Below, piece by piece: positions 9,978 to 21,418 of a stretch of DNA of 64,000 bases. The stretch is from contig NC_051065.1 of assembly GCF_004664715.2 (NCBI RefSeq), positions 151,864,826 through 151,928,825 of the forward strand. The letters run 5' to 3'. This stretch comes from Peromyscus leucopus (lineage: Eukaryota > Chordata > Mammalia > Rodentia > Cricetidae). Below the pieces are notes generated by a model. It saw only the letters and a program-made list of their open reading frames with translations, did not search any database and was not told the DNA's origin. The translations under genes were made by a program, and so were the position numbers. The stretch's first letter is position 1, and the number at the start of each line of letters is the position of its first letter.

Positions 9978-11192
9978 AGGCCCCACGATGTTCTCTCTTA
10001 TCCATCTTCCTGGCCAATTCCGTGTTTACAACAGGAGTTTAATTTTCTTTTTTGTAGCTGTGTTTGGGAAACTACCTAGAGAATGGTAAAATCCACGGGA
10101 GGGCAGGAGAACAGTGAGAAAAACACTGTTTTCTTCCTTCTCTTGTTTCCCAATAAATGTCATGGAAATATTTCTCTTCGTCTTGTGTTTTAGTGGAGTG
10201 CTTTTTTTAAACCAAGGCCTAACTCGGGGCCTTTCTTGGCAGCGTCCCTTTAACAGAGCAGGGAGGACAGCGTGGCGGGGATGCGTGGGGCTGCAGAAGC
10301 TCACGTACTGTACAATTTTCTGGGTCCTGACTGATAAATTATTGTGCGTCTTCTGTGCATCTGACATGCAATACAATTTGTCCGTGCAACAGTGATGATA
10401 GGTTGTCCCGGACTAATAGTCTCGAACCCTTTATTTAGCTCCTTCAGCCTTTTAGGGAAAGCGTAAGTAACCATTTGCATCCCTTTATCAGTTTCTCTTC
10501 CACGTTTTAGCATAAGTAGAAACAGTTTTTAACCTTGAGAATTTTACTCACCCAGGGCTTGGGGCGAAGAAGGAGATGTGTATTGTTAAAAGTGTAAAGG
10601 GAATAAGAAGCCAGAAACAGAGCCAACCAAAATGGCTTCTTTTTTTCTTGCCTTTCTCATAAGCTATAAGACTTTTCAAGTCTCAGGAGTGGTCCCATCC
10701 AGTTCCTATTCCATGGGTGAGAAGACATGCCTAGAAATAGAAGTACCTTGTTCAAGTGCACGTGGCACATACAGGGGAGAGGCGTGAGGGAAGTGGCATT
10801 GAGCTCATCCTGTCTGTCACAGAGAGCTGACCACTGTGTCAGAAAGTTCTTCTTAGTTTGGGTCCCTGATTCCCACTACCATCTGTAGAATGTTCAAATC
10901 AGTTTCAACATGTATCCACACAGCCCAGGGCTTGGGTGTCCCCGGGGCCTCTTCTGTGTCAGAAGTATTATTAGTTGAGCATGCGCTCTTGAAGAGAGAT
11001 GCTGTCCCTGGGTCACCACTTTGGTTGGTATGTGTGTGGTTCAAATCTGCTTAGTGCAGAACAGACTTTGCCACTTTGGTGTCATTTTTGGATTTGTTTT
11101 TGCTACTCTATCATGTAAAGCAGCCTGTTTCTTTAAGGGGAGGAAGCTTGTGATTTGGATAACCGGAAAGCAATATCTAGACAACAGTGTTT
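9208..11192. other. Mostly unique sequence with possible conserved noncoding segments
   Basis: No exon could be supported. AT-rich, motif-dense segments around 9670-9760 and 10300-10520 look less decayed than their surroundings, with homeobox-type 'ctaatag', 'ttatttagc' and POU-like 'atttgcat'. This hints at noncoding conservation but cannot be shown from one sequence. A 29-base T run lies at 9945-9973. Confidence 0.35.
9945..9973. repeat. Poly(T) run
   Basis: 29 consecutive T residues after a pyrimidine-rich tract. It could be the tail of a minus-strand retro-insertion, but the flanking sequence to the right (from 9974) lacks an obvious parent element or a clear target duplication. Confidence 0.9.
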
Positions 11193-11383
11193 AGTTTTGT
11201 TTTGTTATGAGCTAGGGTGTAACACATCCCAAGCTGACCTTGCTTGATGCTCCTGCCTCCACCTTATAAGTGCTGGGATTATAGGTATGTGCCACCATTC
11301 TGGTTGATGTGGTGCTGGGGATCAAACCCTGGGCCTCGTGCATGCTACATCAACATTCTACCACCTGAACTTCACCCCCTGCC
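11193..11383 (-). mobile_element. B4 SINE
   Basis: The left part is reverse-strand B1-like ('ataagtgctgggattatagg', 'tatgtgccaccattc'). The right part is reverse-strand ID-like ('ggggatcaaaccctgggcct', 'gcatgctacatcaac', 'ttctaccacctgaac'). This ID-B1 composite is the B4 structure. It is considerably diverged. Confidence 0.85.
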
Positions 11384-13258
11384 TCTAGACGACAGTCTGA
11401 TATAAATGTAGCCTCTAAAGGATGAAATGACGACGATGAGAGGGCGTTCGAGCATTTCATCTGTGTGTTTGGATGTGTCCCAGTGTGGAGCGTCATTGTT
11501 CTCTACCTGGTGATACTTAACGGAGTTTCACCTCTTTTAGAGCATTCTGCTTTCTCTTACAAACTGGGCTTTTAATAGCTTGGTGAGATGCTAGATGTTT
11601 CCTCAAGCCCCTTTCCTCCCTGAAGAATGAAGACACAGCCATCCCAGCCAGCATCCACTGTGTGATCTTATTTTAATAAGATGGATGTAACATTTGCATC
11701 CTTAGTGCTTTGCTTCTTGGCTGGGGACTGAGACACTGCAGGGGGGCAGGGGGTGGTTCCACACTGAGAGCTTCCCCCACAGCTTCATCCTCTAGGCTCC
11801 TCAGCCCCAAGCAGAGGCACTGCCCATCCTCGATACAAGAAAAGCCCCGCCTCAGCAGGGCTTATCCCAGTGCATATCCCAAAAGTCTGTTCTGGGCTGA
11901 AAGCTGGCACGAAAGAGCTCTGCCAGTGAGCAACATTAGAATTACAGACATAATAATACTAATTAACTTTCCCAGGCCTGTGCTCTCTGCATTTATTATT
12001 TGTAGAGAGACAAAGCCTTAAATACCAGGGCCAGCCTCTTTGGGAGCCCCACTTGGGGTAAGGGACTGTCCTCATTACAGCAAGTGAGATGGATGGTGTT
12101 CTGAGACCAGGGCACATCCTGAGGAAAAAAAAAAAAATCACGTGCAGCAGGTGCAGCCTCCTTCTGGGCCAGGCCCGAGGCTTTCTGTTGGTGTCATGTC
12201 AGGCAGGGATGGGGGCCAAGGTATGGGGACTAAGAGAAACAATTTCTGGTGGCCTGGCCTTTTATCAGGTTCAAGTCCTTAGCATTCCTCTTTATGCGCT
12301 GCTGTGAACAGAGGTGTTCGGCTTGGCTGCCTATGATGTGAGAAGGTTCCTTGCTTCCTTGGTCCCCGCCTTACTATTTATGAATAAAGAAAGGGAGGGA
12401 GGGAATGAAGTCAGACGGTTTTGACCTGGACATGCTTCAATGGTCCTTGAAACTCTGGAAATTTTATACATGTGGAATATACTTCTGGCCACTTTCTCAG
12501 GGGCTAACTGTCCATTGCTAACTGCTGGTTTTAAAGGGTATTTGAACTCATGGTTAAGGTCACGAATGAGATGGTCCCTGAGGACCCGTCATGATCTATC
12601 AGTTGACTTTAGAGCCATTAAACCTCGTGCATTTTGTCATCTGAGTCATACCCAACAATGGGTTTGTGGAGACAGGCGAAGGAGCCTTGGGTTAGAAACA
12701 CCATGTAAATTAGCTGCTTTAAATAATTGACCTACTAGGCTCCATCAGTGCTCCTGACAGGCTTGCTGTAGTTTTTGTACCTCCTCAGGACCAGCTCTGA
12801 GAACCTTCCCAAGTTGTCCTCCATGTGACATCTACCAATGTGGGCGAGCATTTTTACTGTTGGGCAGCTTGGCTTGTGGCAGTGAATGGTCTCCCAAGGG
12901 ATGGTCTCCCAAGACTGCTACCTAGGGGCCCAAGCTGTCGCTAGGATACACATCCCCCAGCTTGCCCTCACAGAGAAGGATTCGCAGAGCGGTGGACAGC
13001 ATTTCTCACTGGCAGTTTTACTAATAAATTTGTATAAATGGATTGACTGTTAGGAATGCTGGAGAAGCTCATCATGAGCACTTGGGAGGATGCTGTGAGA
13101 AAATCCAAACAATTACCTTTGAAGACTTCCAGGAGAATCAGGGAGACTAATTGCAGAGACTAATTCCCAGGGACTACCCACTGCTTCCAAGTTGGTACTG
13201 CCTCCATCCAGTTACAGAGAGTCTCTTTCTGCTCTGAACACACCCTCGCTCTGGTCGC
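11384..13258. other. Mostly unique sequence
   Basis: No gene or recognised transposon. An AT-rich motif-dense stretch at about 11925-12035 ('taatactaattaac', 'gcatttattatttg') may be conserved noncoding DNA. A 15-base unit ('atggtctcccaaggg') is directly repeated at 12886-12915. Confidence 0.4.
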
Positions 13259-13722
13259 CAGTTCTTAACCGTGGTCCAGGATGTGTCTAGGTGGAATTCT
13301 AGAGTGTCCCTGAACTGGGATGGAAAATGGATACATCTTTACTTTCTGACTCCTAGGTGATATTCCTCATGTGTTTTCTTTATGAATGGAGACAATAAAC
13401 TGCAGCATTACCATTTTCTATTATTTTGTCCACTGCTAAAAACCATAATTATTTTTAAATCACATTAAGTTGGGTGCAGATATCTCAAAAGTATAGTACT
13501 ACTTTGAAATGTTGAGAATCCATTCAATTTTGGTGTTAACTGCCTTAAGAAAGAAGCAGATGCATTCTTAGTTTATAGATATTTTGATAGCTGTAGTTCA
13601 ATATAGTTTGTTTTTATTGCAGTCCTTTATTCTATTTAAGTTGGTTCTATTTGCTTTCCTTTATTGCATTTTAAACATTATTCTGAGGAGGATCTACAGC
13701 GTTCCCATGGTGCTGAAGGGAT
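13259..13722. mobile_element. hAT-type DNA transposon fossil (Charlie-like)
   Basis: Begins 'cagttcttaacc', the worn terminal inverted repeat of hAT-Charlie elements. It continues through a familiar internal string ('gtgtccctgaactgggatgg', 'acatctttactttctgac', 'gcagatatctcaaaag', 'tactactttgaaatgttg', 'cattttaaacattattctga') and ends near 'ctacagcgttcccatggtg'. It is an ancient non-autonomous copy without an intact transposase. The exact subfamily is not determined. Confidence 0.65.
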
Positions 13723-15404
13723 CCAGTCGCTCACCTGCCCACTTCAGTGCTGCTTGGGTCTGACTCACACAAAAGTAGGATTTGTGGCTCACATGGGTAT
13801 CGGGGATGTGAACCAAAAGATGTAAGAGCCACTGCCATGTGTGCTAAGAGTTTAGACAAGTCAAACACCGTAAGAGGAAAGACTCTTAATTTGTCAAATT
13901 CTGGAGCTGTTTTTTTCCTGGGTACCCCTCTACCAGATCATTAAATAAGAAAATAACCCACGAGTGTGGAAGGGAGCTTGAATTAGCCCGGGATCTACTG
14001 ACTCGAATAACTCTCCTCAGAAATCTGGGATCGGCTTCTCCGTAGGGTTTTCTTTCAGCGGCTCCTTTGAGTTCTGTAGGAAGTGGCAGGGGATCCTCAC
14101 AGGAAGCCACTAACTCCAGGGCCCCAGTAGGTGAGAGGAGTGATTTATCCTCGGGCTGGAATCCTGCATCCTAAAGTCAGCAACCCTGCATTTAACCAAC
14201 TGTCACGTCATGGGTGTAGCGTGGGTTAGCTTTCTCATTGCTGAATGGGGTGCTCTGCCTTTTAGGCAGGCCTGGGTAACCCTAAGTACCAAGCAGATGG
14301 CACTGTTGCTGGTGTCCCATGCAGACGGCCTCTGCAGCGGTCGGAAAAGTCGGGAAGAAGGCGCTTTACTGTCAATGTGATAAATACCCGAGACAATCAG
14401 CTGAGAAGAAGTGTGTGTCGACTGGTTTCAGAGCATGAGAGCCCTTGGCTGCCCCTGCCTTGCTTCTCCTGGTGGGAGCATGTGGCAGAGGAGGCTTGTG
14501 CATCCAGCTGTGGCCAGGGGACAAAGAGATGGGAGGGGGATGGAGTCCCAGTTTTTCTTTCAAAGGCATGCTGCTAGTGACCTAATTCAATTATACTCAG
14601 TCCCACCTGTCCAAGGTTCCACTGCCTCTCAACCACCCCACAAGCTGGGACCACGTCTGCAACACACGTGGACCTCTGGAGAATGTTGAAGATGCAAACA
14701 TCGGCAAATAGTGAGAGGAACAGTGGGAGGAAGCGTGGAGTCTTCGGGCGACAGTGAGTCAGAAGCCTGGAGTTTCCCTTCTGTCTGCTACTGCTGCCGT
14801 CATCAGATCACCAGCTCCTGGCTGGCAAGATCAGCAGTGCAGAGCAACTCTCTGAGGACTGAGAGGGCTCTGCCCTTCTGCCTTAGTTTCTAAACCCCAG
14901 TGTCTTGGTGTCTGGTTGAGTGAGGGGGCAGCTTTGACTCCGGAGTAAGTTATGCCAGTTATAAATAGAAGGGTCAAATTCCAAACATGGGGGAGGTGGA
15001 GCCAAGAAAGCAACAGGGTAAATGGAGGAATTTCACTGCTTCGTCAGTGAAGCTAAGGTTAGTGATTATAATCACCCCCAGAAAGGGTTCCACTTCAGAG
15101 GCAGTCAAAGTGAGAGGCCTCTTCCCATGACTTCTTGGGAAAATGGAGACCCAGACTTTGAAAACAGAAGGAAATAAAGCCAGTCACATGCCCTTTCCCC
15201 CAGTGGCCTTCACAGAGCAACCAGACAGGACATACCAGTGGAGAATGGGCTAGGAGGAGGAAAAGGAGGAGCCAGTCCTGGATGTACTTGGCTTAGCTTG
15301 CTGCTTCAGTCACTGAGCAGAGCTGTTTAATGAACAGCTTTTCACCTCCCAGCCACACCTCCTGCCAGAGGGGCTGATAAGCAAGGAAGTCACGGATCCT
15401 TCAG
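13723..15404. other. Mostly unique sequence
   Basis: No exon or repeat was recognised. A clean MEF2/TATA-like motif TTATAAATAG lies at about 14959-14968, and a GATA/E-box-rich stretch around 15300-15380. Both are short enough to occur by chance. Confidence 0.4.
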
Positions 15405-15565
15405 AAGTGAGGCTCTCAAGCTGTAGACCGCTCAGCTACCTCTCCTGCACCATGTCTGCCTGCAAGTCACCATGTTGCACCATGATGGTGATAGACTGAA
15501 CCTCTGAAACTGTAATCGAGCCACCCCCATTAAATGTTTTCCTTTATAAGAGTTTTCTTTATAAG
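15405..15565 (+). mobile_element. Partial rodent LTR, sense copy
   Basis: Contains 'gcaccatgtctgcctgcaag', 'ggtgatagactgaacctctg', 'attaaatgttttcctttata' and 'agagtt'. These are the 3' half of the LTR whose complete reverse copy lies at 15810-16172. It has an ATTAAA polyadenylation signal and the end is truncated. Confidence 0.75.
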
Positions 15566-15809
15566 AGATCTCAAGCTCTCACACAGTTGCCGTGTCTCTA
15601 GACAAGCAAACTTTTTGCCTCCATTGATCCAGCATCACACAAGTCAGCAGCTCCTCCACGCAGCCCAGTCTCTGCAGGTGTCTATCTAGGCAGTCATGTG
15701 ACACTGATTCTCTGAGAGTTATCTGTTCAAAGATGTTCTGTATTCTCCATCTTTCCACTCTTCCCAGCTTGCTTAGCTGTGCATCTTCCTCCCTTTCTGC
15801 CAATGTGTC

Positions 15810-16172
15810 TGTCTTAGGGAGGGTCTCTATTGCTGTGAAGAAACACCAAGACCACGGCAACTCTTACAAAGAAAAGCTTTTAATTGAGGTGGCTCGGATT
15901 ACAGTTTCGGAGGTTCAGTCCATTATCATCATGGTGCAACATGGTGACGTGCAGGCAGAAAGGTGCTGGAGAGGGAGCTGAGAGTTCTACATCTTGCAGG
16001 CAACAGAACGTGATCTGAGACACTGGGCAGTATCTGGAGCGTATATGATACCTCAAAGCCTGCCTTCCCAGTGACACACTTCCTCCAGCAAGACCACACC
16101 TACTCTGACAAGGCCATACCTCCTAAATAGTGCCAATCCCTTTGGGAGGGGGCATTTTCTTTCAAACTACCA
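15810..16172 (-). mobile_element. Complete solo LTR (ERVL/MaLR-like), antisense
   Basis: Runs from TGTCTTAG to a terminal CA, 363 bases. In plus orientation it reads 'gtctctattgctgtgaagaa', 'gcaactcttacaaagaaaag', 'cattatcatcatggtgc', 'gagttctacatcttgcaggc' and 'ggcattttctttcaaac'. The flanks GTGTC/GTGTG resemble a slightly mutated 5-base target duplication. Between it and the sense copy (15566-15809) nothing else was recognised. Confidence 0.82.
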
Positions 16173-16528
16173 GTGTGTTCTTTCTGATCCATATCACCTT
16201 GCAATGTTGTGCTGAGTTCTCCAGGTCCTACTGCTCCCATGTTGCTTGTGGATCCTGGAACTGAGTATATATTCCATGAAGGGACTTAGCAGAATGGGTA
16301 CAATTGGATGTCTCCCTAACCCCCGTGCACTAACTTTGTCTTCAAACAAAAGCAGGTGGTTGTTCTCTGCAGTGCACAGCTGTTTTCTCACCCAGGTCTT
16401 CTTCTTTTGTATGCGTGCACTCCATCTCATTATCAATATTTGTGAGTATTTCAAGTTACCAGGCACAATAGACCAAGCAGAAAGCATCATTCCTGCTTTC
16501 GAGTTTACATCCTAAAAGGTGTGTGTAG

Positions 16529-16977
16529 GGAGTGGTCCAACACATTTAAAATGTCATTTTTGTTTGGTGTTTTTGGTAAAGTACTGGGGAAATATCCGGC
16601 AATGTGTGGGCTTTAGGTATAACTGAGCTCCATAGTTATTTAGAGACGAAGGGGAAGAATTTTAAAGGCAGACACAGACAGATCACTAGGGATGGCTGAA
16701 GTTTCCAAGGAGATAACACAATCTCATCCATGGAGAGATGTGCAGCAGGAAAGAGGACGAGGGAAAGTTTGTGGGATGCAAGCAGAGGAAGCAGGTATCG
16801 TAAACACTAAGTGGAGCCAGAAAGATCACGTGGTCTTTTCCCAAGAGCACAGCCACCAAATAGGAATGGTTGGTGACAAGACAGGTGGCTAAAAGGGAAG
16901 ACAGTCTTGTGCACCTGAAAAAATAGAAATAATAAAGAAGTTCTCTAAAAAAAAAAAAAAACCACAGGAGTGGTCCA
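16529..16977 (+). pseudogene. Anonymous polyadenylated retrocopy
   Basis: Direct repeats GGAGTGGTCCA occur at 16529-16539 and 16967-16977. Just inside the right one is an A run (16947-16961), preceded 10 bases upstream by an AATAAA signal (16931-16936). These are the hallmarks of an mRNA or noncoding RNA copied by L1 machinery. The body (about 16540-16946) contains a 66-codon frame with no family signature. The source transcript was not recognised and may be a 3' UTR or noncoding RNA. Confidence 0.6.
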
Positions 16978-17639
16978 GAAGCACAGAACTTAAGTTAGTG
17001 TCACCCGGTGTCCCAGGGGGTCAGGGAATTCTGTAGACCGAAGTTTTAAGTGGAACATCATCTTTTGTCACTCTGTTTCCCTTCCACCAGAAAAAGTAAC
17101 ACAGAACTTCACTGCATTTTGGGGGGATGGTGAGAAGGGGGATATATGACATGGTTGAGAACGGTAGTTATGTTAGTGTCGTCTGTTGTTAGGGTACAAT
17201 TTGCATTTAAACTCGGTAGAAACCCATTAGCTGCCAAGAGGGAATAAGGAATCAATTTCCAAGAATGTGCAATTTCCTCTAGTGAAGTCTCAAAACCAAA
17301 ATGCTAATTTACATGAAAAGCTGTAAAGAAAGTAGTTGAACAGTGCATTCATAAGAATTTTATTACACTTACATAAATTTAATACATGTGTTCTTAACAA
17401 TTAGTCTTGGATTATTCATGAAAACTTCATAAAACATTAAACAAAATTAGCCATCATCTTACGTTATTGCCTTGATAAGTATTTTCCACTTGTAATTTAT
17501 GAAATAATTTTTCAATGAAATGTGGCATTCTAAGGTAAACATATAATATTTTATAAATAAAACCATACTGCTCCAAGATACTATTTGACAACTAAACAAT
17601 TCAGCAACTTTTTTCTTTTTTAAAATTTTTGCTTATTTT
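16978..17639. other. AT-rich unassigned sequence
   Basis: Strongly AT-rich from about 17330 to 17640, with no recognised repeat or exon. It could be old LINE 3'-end DNA adjoining the L1-like fragment downstream. Confidence 0.35.
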
Positions 17640-18060
17640 AACATTTTAAAAAATGTATTCTTTGAGAATTTTCATACATGTATACAGTGTATTTTGATCA
17701 TATTTACCCTCACCTCCCTCTCTGCCTCTCCCATCATCCTCCCATGTCTCCCTCTGAACTTCATATCCTTTTTTCACCCCACTAATGACGGTTGGTGCCG
17801 CCTTTATATGTACTGGTCTAAGTCATCCCCTGGAGGACAGACCCTACCAGCGTCCAGATCCATGAAGAAAACTGACTCCCTCTCCCAGCAGCCAGCAGCT
17901 GCCGATAGCTCCTCCTCTCCCCCATCCATGCTGGAATTTTGACTGGCTCCATCTTGTGCAAAACGTATGTGTGAAACAACAGCTGCTCTGAGTTCATGTG
18001 TGCTGTGGACATGTCATGTCCAGAAAACACTGGTTCATATCTGGTACATAGTTTCATAGA
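17640..18060. mobile_element. L1 3'-end fragment (rodent Lx-like)
   Basis: The order 'tattctttgagaattttcat', 'cagtgtattttgatcatatt', 'gaagaaaactgactccctct', 'cccagcagccagcag', 'acagctgctctgagttcatg' and 'catgtccagaaaacac' is typical of rodent L1 3' untranslated-region fragments. Orientation was not assigned. No intact coding sequence. 18061-18604 shows only AT-rich unassigned sequence. Confidence 0.7.
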
Positions 18061-18604
18061 ACATGCATGTTAGGTAAGTATAAAAAAAAATCACAAAAGC
18101 AGAAAGAGCTAAAAGAACTCAAACACATGGGATTGATTTAATTTACTTTTTACTCTTGTGTTTGATTCATGAAATAATCAAGCAATTCATTCTTACCGCA
18201 TCTTTACTTTTCTGTTTGTTCTCAGATTGTTTGAAATATTAAAATATATATAAAGCATGTAGCAAAAATAACAAAAATAAATAGTAGGTAACTTTACAAA
18301 CAATGAAATGTGCACTTGTTTCTGCCTTGGTCCAGAGTAAATGGGTCACAGCATTTTCGGAAGGATCATTTCTGCAGTGATTTTTGCAGTGGGCAAAGAT
18401 GTGTACACTGAGATGGACTGTTCACAGAAACACAAGATGCCAACATGTGTCTGTGGGGTACATGTTTGTACCTCAACCCTCTAGACGCTCCAAACATTGA
18501 AGCATCTGTAGCAACTACACCTATGGCTGGAGCCAATTGGTCCTTTTATTACCTATTAGATCAAACAAAAATATAGACCCTTGTGTATGCCAAAAGTATT
18601 ATGC

Positions 18605-18752
18605 CCGCTGCATGGAGGCATACTCTTTAATACAAGCACTAGGAGGCCTAGACAGACAGATCTCTGTGAGTTCCAGGCCAATCTAGTCTACATAGTAACT
18701 TCCAGATCAGCCATGACTACACAGTAAGACCCTACCTCAAGAAAAATAGGTG
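18605..18752 (+). mobile_element. Degenerate B1 SINE
   Basis: Recognisable as B1 from 'caagcactaggaggcctaga', 'cagatctctgtgagttccag' and 'gccaatctagtctacatag', followed by an A-rich end. It is well diverged. Confidence 0.75.
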
Positions 18753-19197
18753 CCAAATATTTATAACTTGCATAAAAATTCCACACACCCAGACTGGGCA
18801 TTTCAAGTTGGAAACATTAGCTCCCTAAAAGTTAGCTGGCTCTACTCTCCTAATGTTAAGCATGAAAACCTCATGAGATATATAGAAATTTAAATAGAAG
18901 TAATGGAATCTCTCATAAATCATAAAAATAATTGTCGTAAATTGTAAACAAAAACTATTTGTGGGACAGCTCAGATGGCATTCTACTGTGTACATTCTAG
19001 AATGAATCAGACAAAAGGTAGGAGGCTGGTTAATGTCTTTTTGTTTGCCTACCTCTACTTTACCTCTGTGGGTATCCAATGTCTACAGTCAAGTTACCTG
19101 TCAGTAACTGTGTTCCTCTTGAGCTGTCTTTGAATGACTCTTCACTTGATGTAGCAAGTTCTGTAGATGAAAGTTCCTCTCCCACATTCCTGTTCCC
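18753..19197. other. Unassigned unique sequence
   Basis: No repeat or exon recognised. An antisense 84-codon frame (18825-19079) is without signature. Confidence 0.4.
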
Positions 19198-19525
19198 AAA
19201 TATCCAGCAGCTGCTTCTGAAATAATTGACTCGGAGACTTAATATTAATTATGAACTGTTTGGCCTATGGCTCAGGCTTATTACTAACTTGCTCTTACAC
19301 TTAAATTAACCCATAATTCTTATCTATGTTTAGCCACATGGCTTGGTACCTTTTCTCCATCCCACATTCCATCTTGCTTCCTCTGCTTCTGGCTGGTGAC
19401 TCCTGACTCTGTCCTTCCTCTTCCCAGAATTCTCCTAGTCTGGTTGCCTCGCCTATACTTTTTGCCTGGCTACTGGGCCAATCAGTGTTTTATTAAACCA
19501 ATTTGAATGACAAATCTTTACAGTG
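19198..19525 (-). mobile_element. Muroid LTR-like repeat, antisense
   Basis: Shares ordered blocks, in reverse, with 44205-44562: 'ttaatattaattatgaac', 'ggctcaggcttattactaac', 'ttaaattaaccca', 'agccacatggcttggtacc', and 'tattaaaccaatttgaatg'. The family looks like a muroid LTR, but the name was not fixed. No coding content. Confidence 0.65.
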
Positions 19526-21194
19526 TACAAGAGCATTATCCCATAGCAAAGGTCAACAATGGCTACATCAAAATCTGCCTTTACAAGGGAGCAAGCTTTG
19601 TCTGTGGAGTTCGGAGTCAGATGAGGAAACACTGAAGGGCCTTGCCCAGTCTGATAGGATGAGTTGCATATCCTCTTTGCTGTTCCAAAAACTACTTGGT
19701 ATAATTGTCCCATCCGACCCCCAATCACTTTCTCCTCGTCATCAGCAGAAACCTCAGGCAGTCATCTCTCTCTATTTTCTAGTAGAAACACTGGGGACTG
19801 AGAACCTTCCCAAAAGGACAGTACATTGCCAAAACCTCCACGCTCAGTCTCCAGTTATTGCGTTCTTGAGCTATCTGTTCCTTTTTCTCAGCACCGTCTG
19901 TATTTTGCTCAGTACTTAAGATGTCGCTCCAAAATGACCTTCGGCCTCTTACAGCATTTTTCTGTGTATTGGATACTAAGAATATAGACTGCTTCGCAAG
20001 CTTGCATGTCATCCTTGCACAGGGCCATGGGTGTGTAGCTAGGTCTTGTTCCAATTTCGTATATGTGCTGCTGAACCAAACCCAGTTGGTTTTTTGTTTT
20101 GTTTTGTTTTCCTGGTGCTCAGTTGTGCAATTTTCCTTCTCTGAGCAGAGTGAAAGGTAAGAGAAGCTCAGGGAGGGTAAGCAGGATGGACTATCGCCCT
20201 TGCCAACGGGAGCCACCAAAGGCCAGGCAGTGCCCAACATTTCTGTGATCTCCCGATCTGAACACAATCCATTCTAGGCTTAGCGAATCCCTTTCGGTTT
20301 GGGGAATTTATGGCCAGAGTGATTCCCTGCACAGTATGTCTGTGTCCCGTGAAGCTTTAATGAGTCCTGCTTCATCCCATCTGAGAAGGGGCTGAAGTTT
20401 TAGAGTCTGGGAGCAACTCCCTGTGCAAAGAAAGATGGAGAAACAGCCCCATCTTCAATGAGAGAAATTGCTTCCAACTTCTGAAAACACACACAAATGC
20501 AGTGTGGATTCCCAGGGCAAGGGAGTCTTCCCACCTGCAGCAGGGTGTGATGTGAGTCACAAAGGAAGTTAAGGAAGAGGAAACGGGAGGGGAAAGAAAA
20601 GAAACAAAAACGGAAACATCAGCAAGAACCAGGGAGAATGCGACTCCGGGCTGGAAAAGGATCCAGGTTCTGCTGAACTGCCTCACTCTATGACTGGGAA
20701 GGTAGCCCTCCTGCCCAGACCAAGCTGGCTGCCCATGGGAGGCAGGGAAAAGCACAGCTGTCCTTGCATGCCCCATCCTATTTCCTGCTCCCTCTCTTAG
20801 CGAACTTCACGGTTTATTTCTGAAGGGGTGTTGGAGGATGCGGCCTTCAGAAACCACCTCCCTCAATCTTCTCGGCGGTCACCAGCAGAGAAAGCAGTGC
20901 CTACAGCCTGTCATTGTCCAACAGTATACCTGTCTTTCCCTTATTTCTTCTCCACTGTCCCTGGAATGTCTAAGTCCTGGACCTCCTTTACTGCCATAAC
21001 GACTACTGACCGGGCTAGTCTCCCTGCCCCCTCAGTCAACCCAAACGTCAGAGAAGCGGAGGTGGGGGGGTCACTCTGCTGAAGCAGATGCTGGATGAGC
21101 TTGCTGCTGTTTAAGTCTTAGGTCTATCGGCAACCTCAGCTGCCCCTTCTATGTCTATCCAACTCCGTGATGGGGCTTACACGTCAGTGGTGCT
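19526..21194. other. Unassigned unique sequence
   Basis: Open frames on the minus strand at 19779-20267 (162 codons) and 20372-20776 (134 codons) show no conserved motif, no splice framework and ordinary noncoding composition. 20566-20640 is a purine-rich tract. No repeat was recognised. Confidence 0.45.
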
Positions 21195-21290
21195 GGCCCG
21201 TGGTGCACATGTCAGTCACCTGGGGGAGCTTTTAAAAATTACCATTGCCTGGGCCTAACCCCTGTTGATTCCACATAGTTACAGTGGGCT
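21195..21290 (+). repeat. MER5-like hAT relic
   Basis: 'cagtcacctgggggagctt', 'ttaaaaattaccattgcctg' and 'ggcctaacccctgttgattc' match the MER5 pattern (tcacctggggagcttttaaaaatac ... ccccaccccagac). It is a short non-autonomous DNA transposon relic. Confidence 0.55.
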
Positions 21291-21418
21291 TGAGCTCACG
21301 GTGTGTAATATACACAGTGGAGCTACCCCTGAATGGCCTGTGCCAGCCAATGATTAAAGTTTCAGGATTCATGCAGATGGGTTGTTAAATACAGCCATTG
21401 TTAAAATTAAATTATATA

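Noticed and set aside
19779..20267. 162-codon minus-strand open frame
   Set aside because: No conserved motif, no splice or promoter context, and the conceptual protein has no family-like composition.
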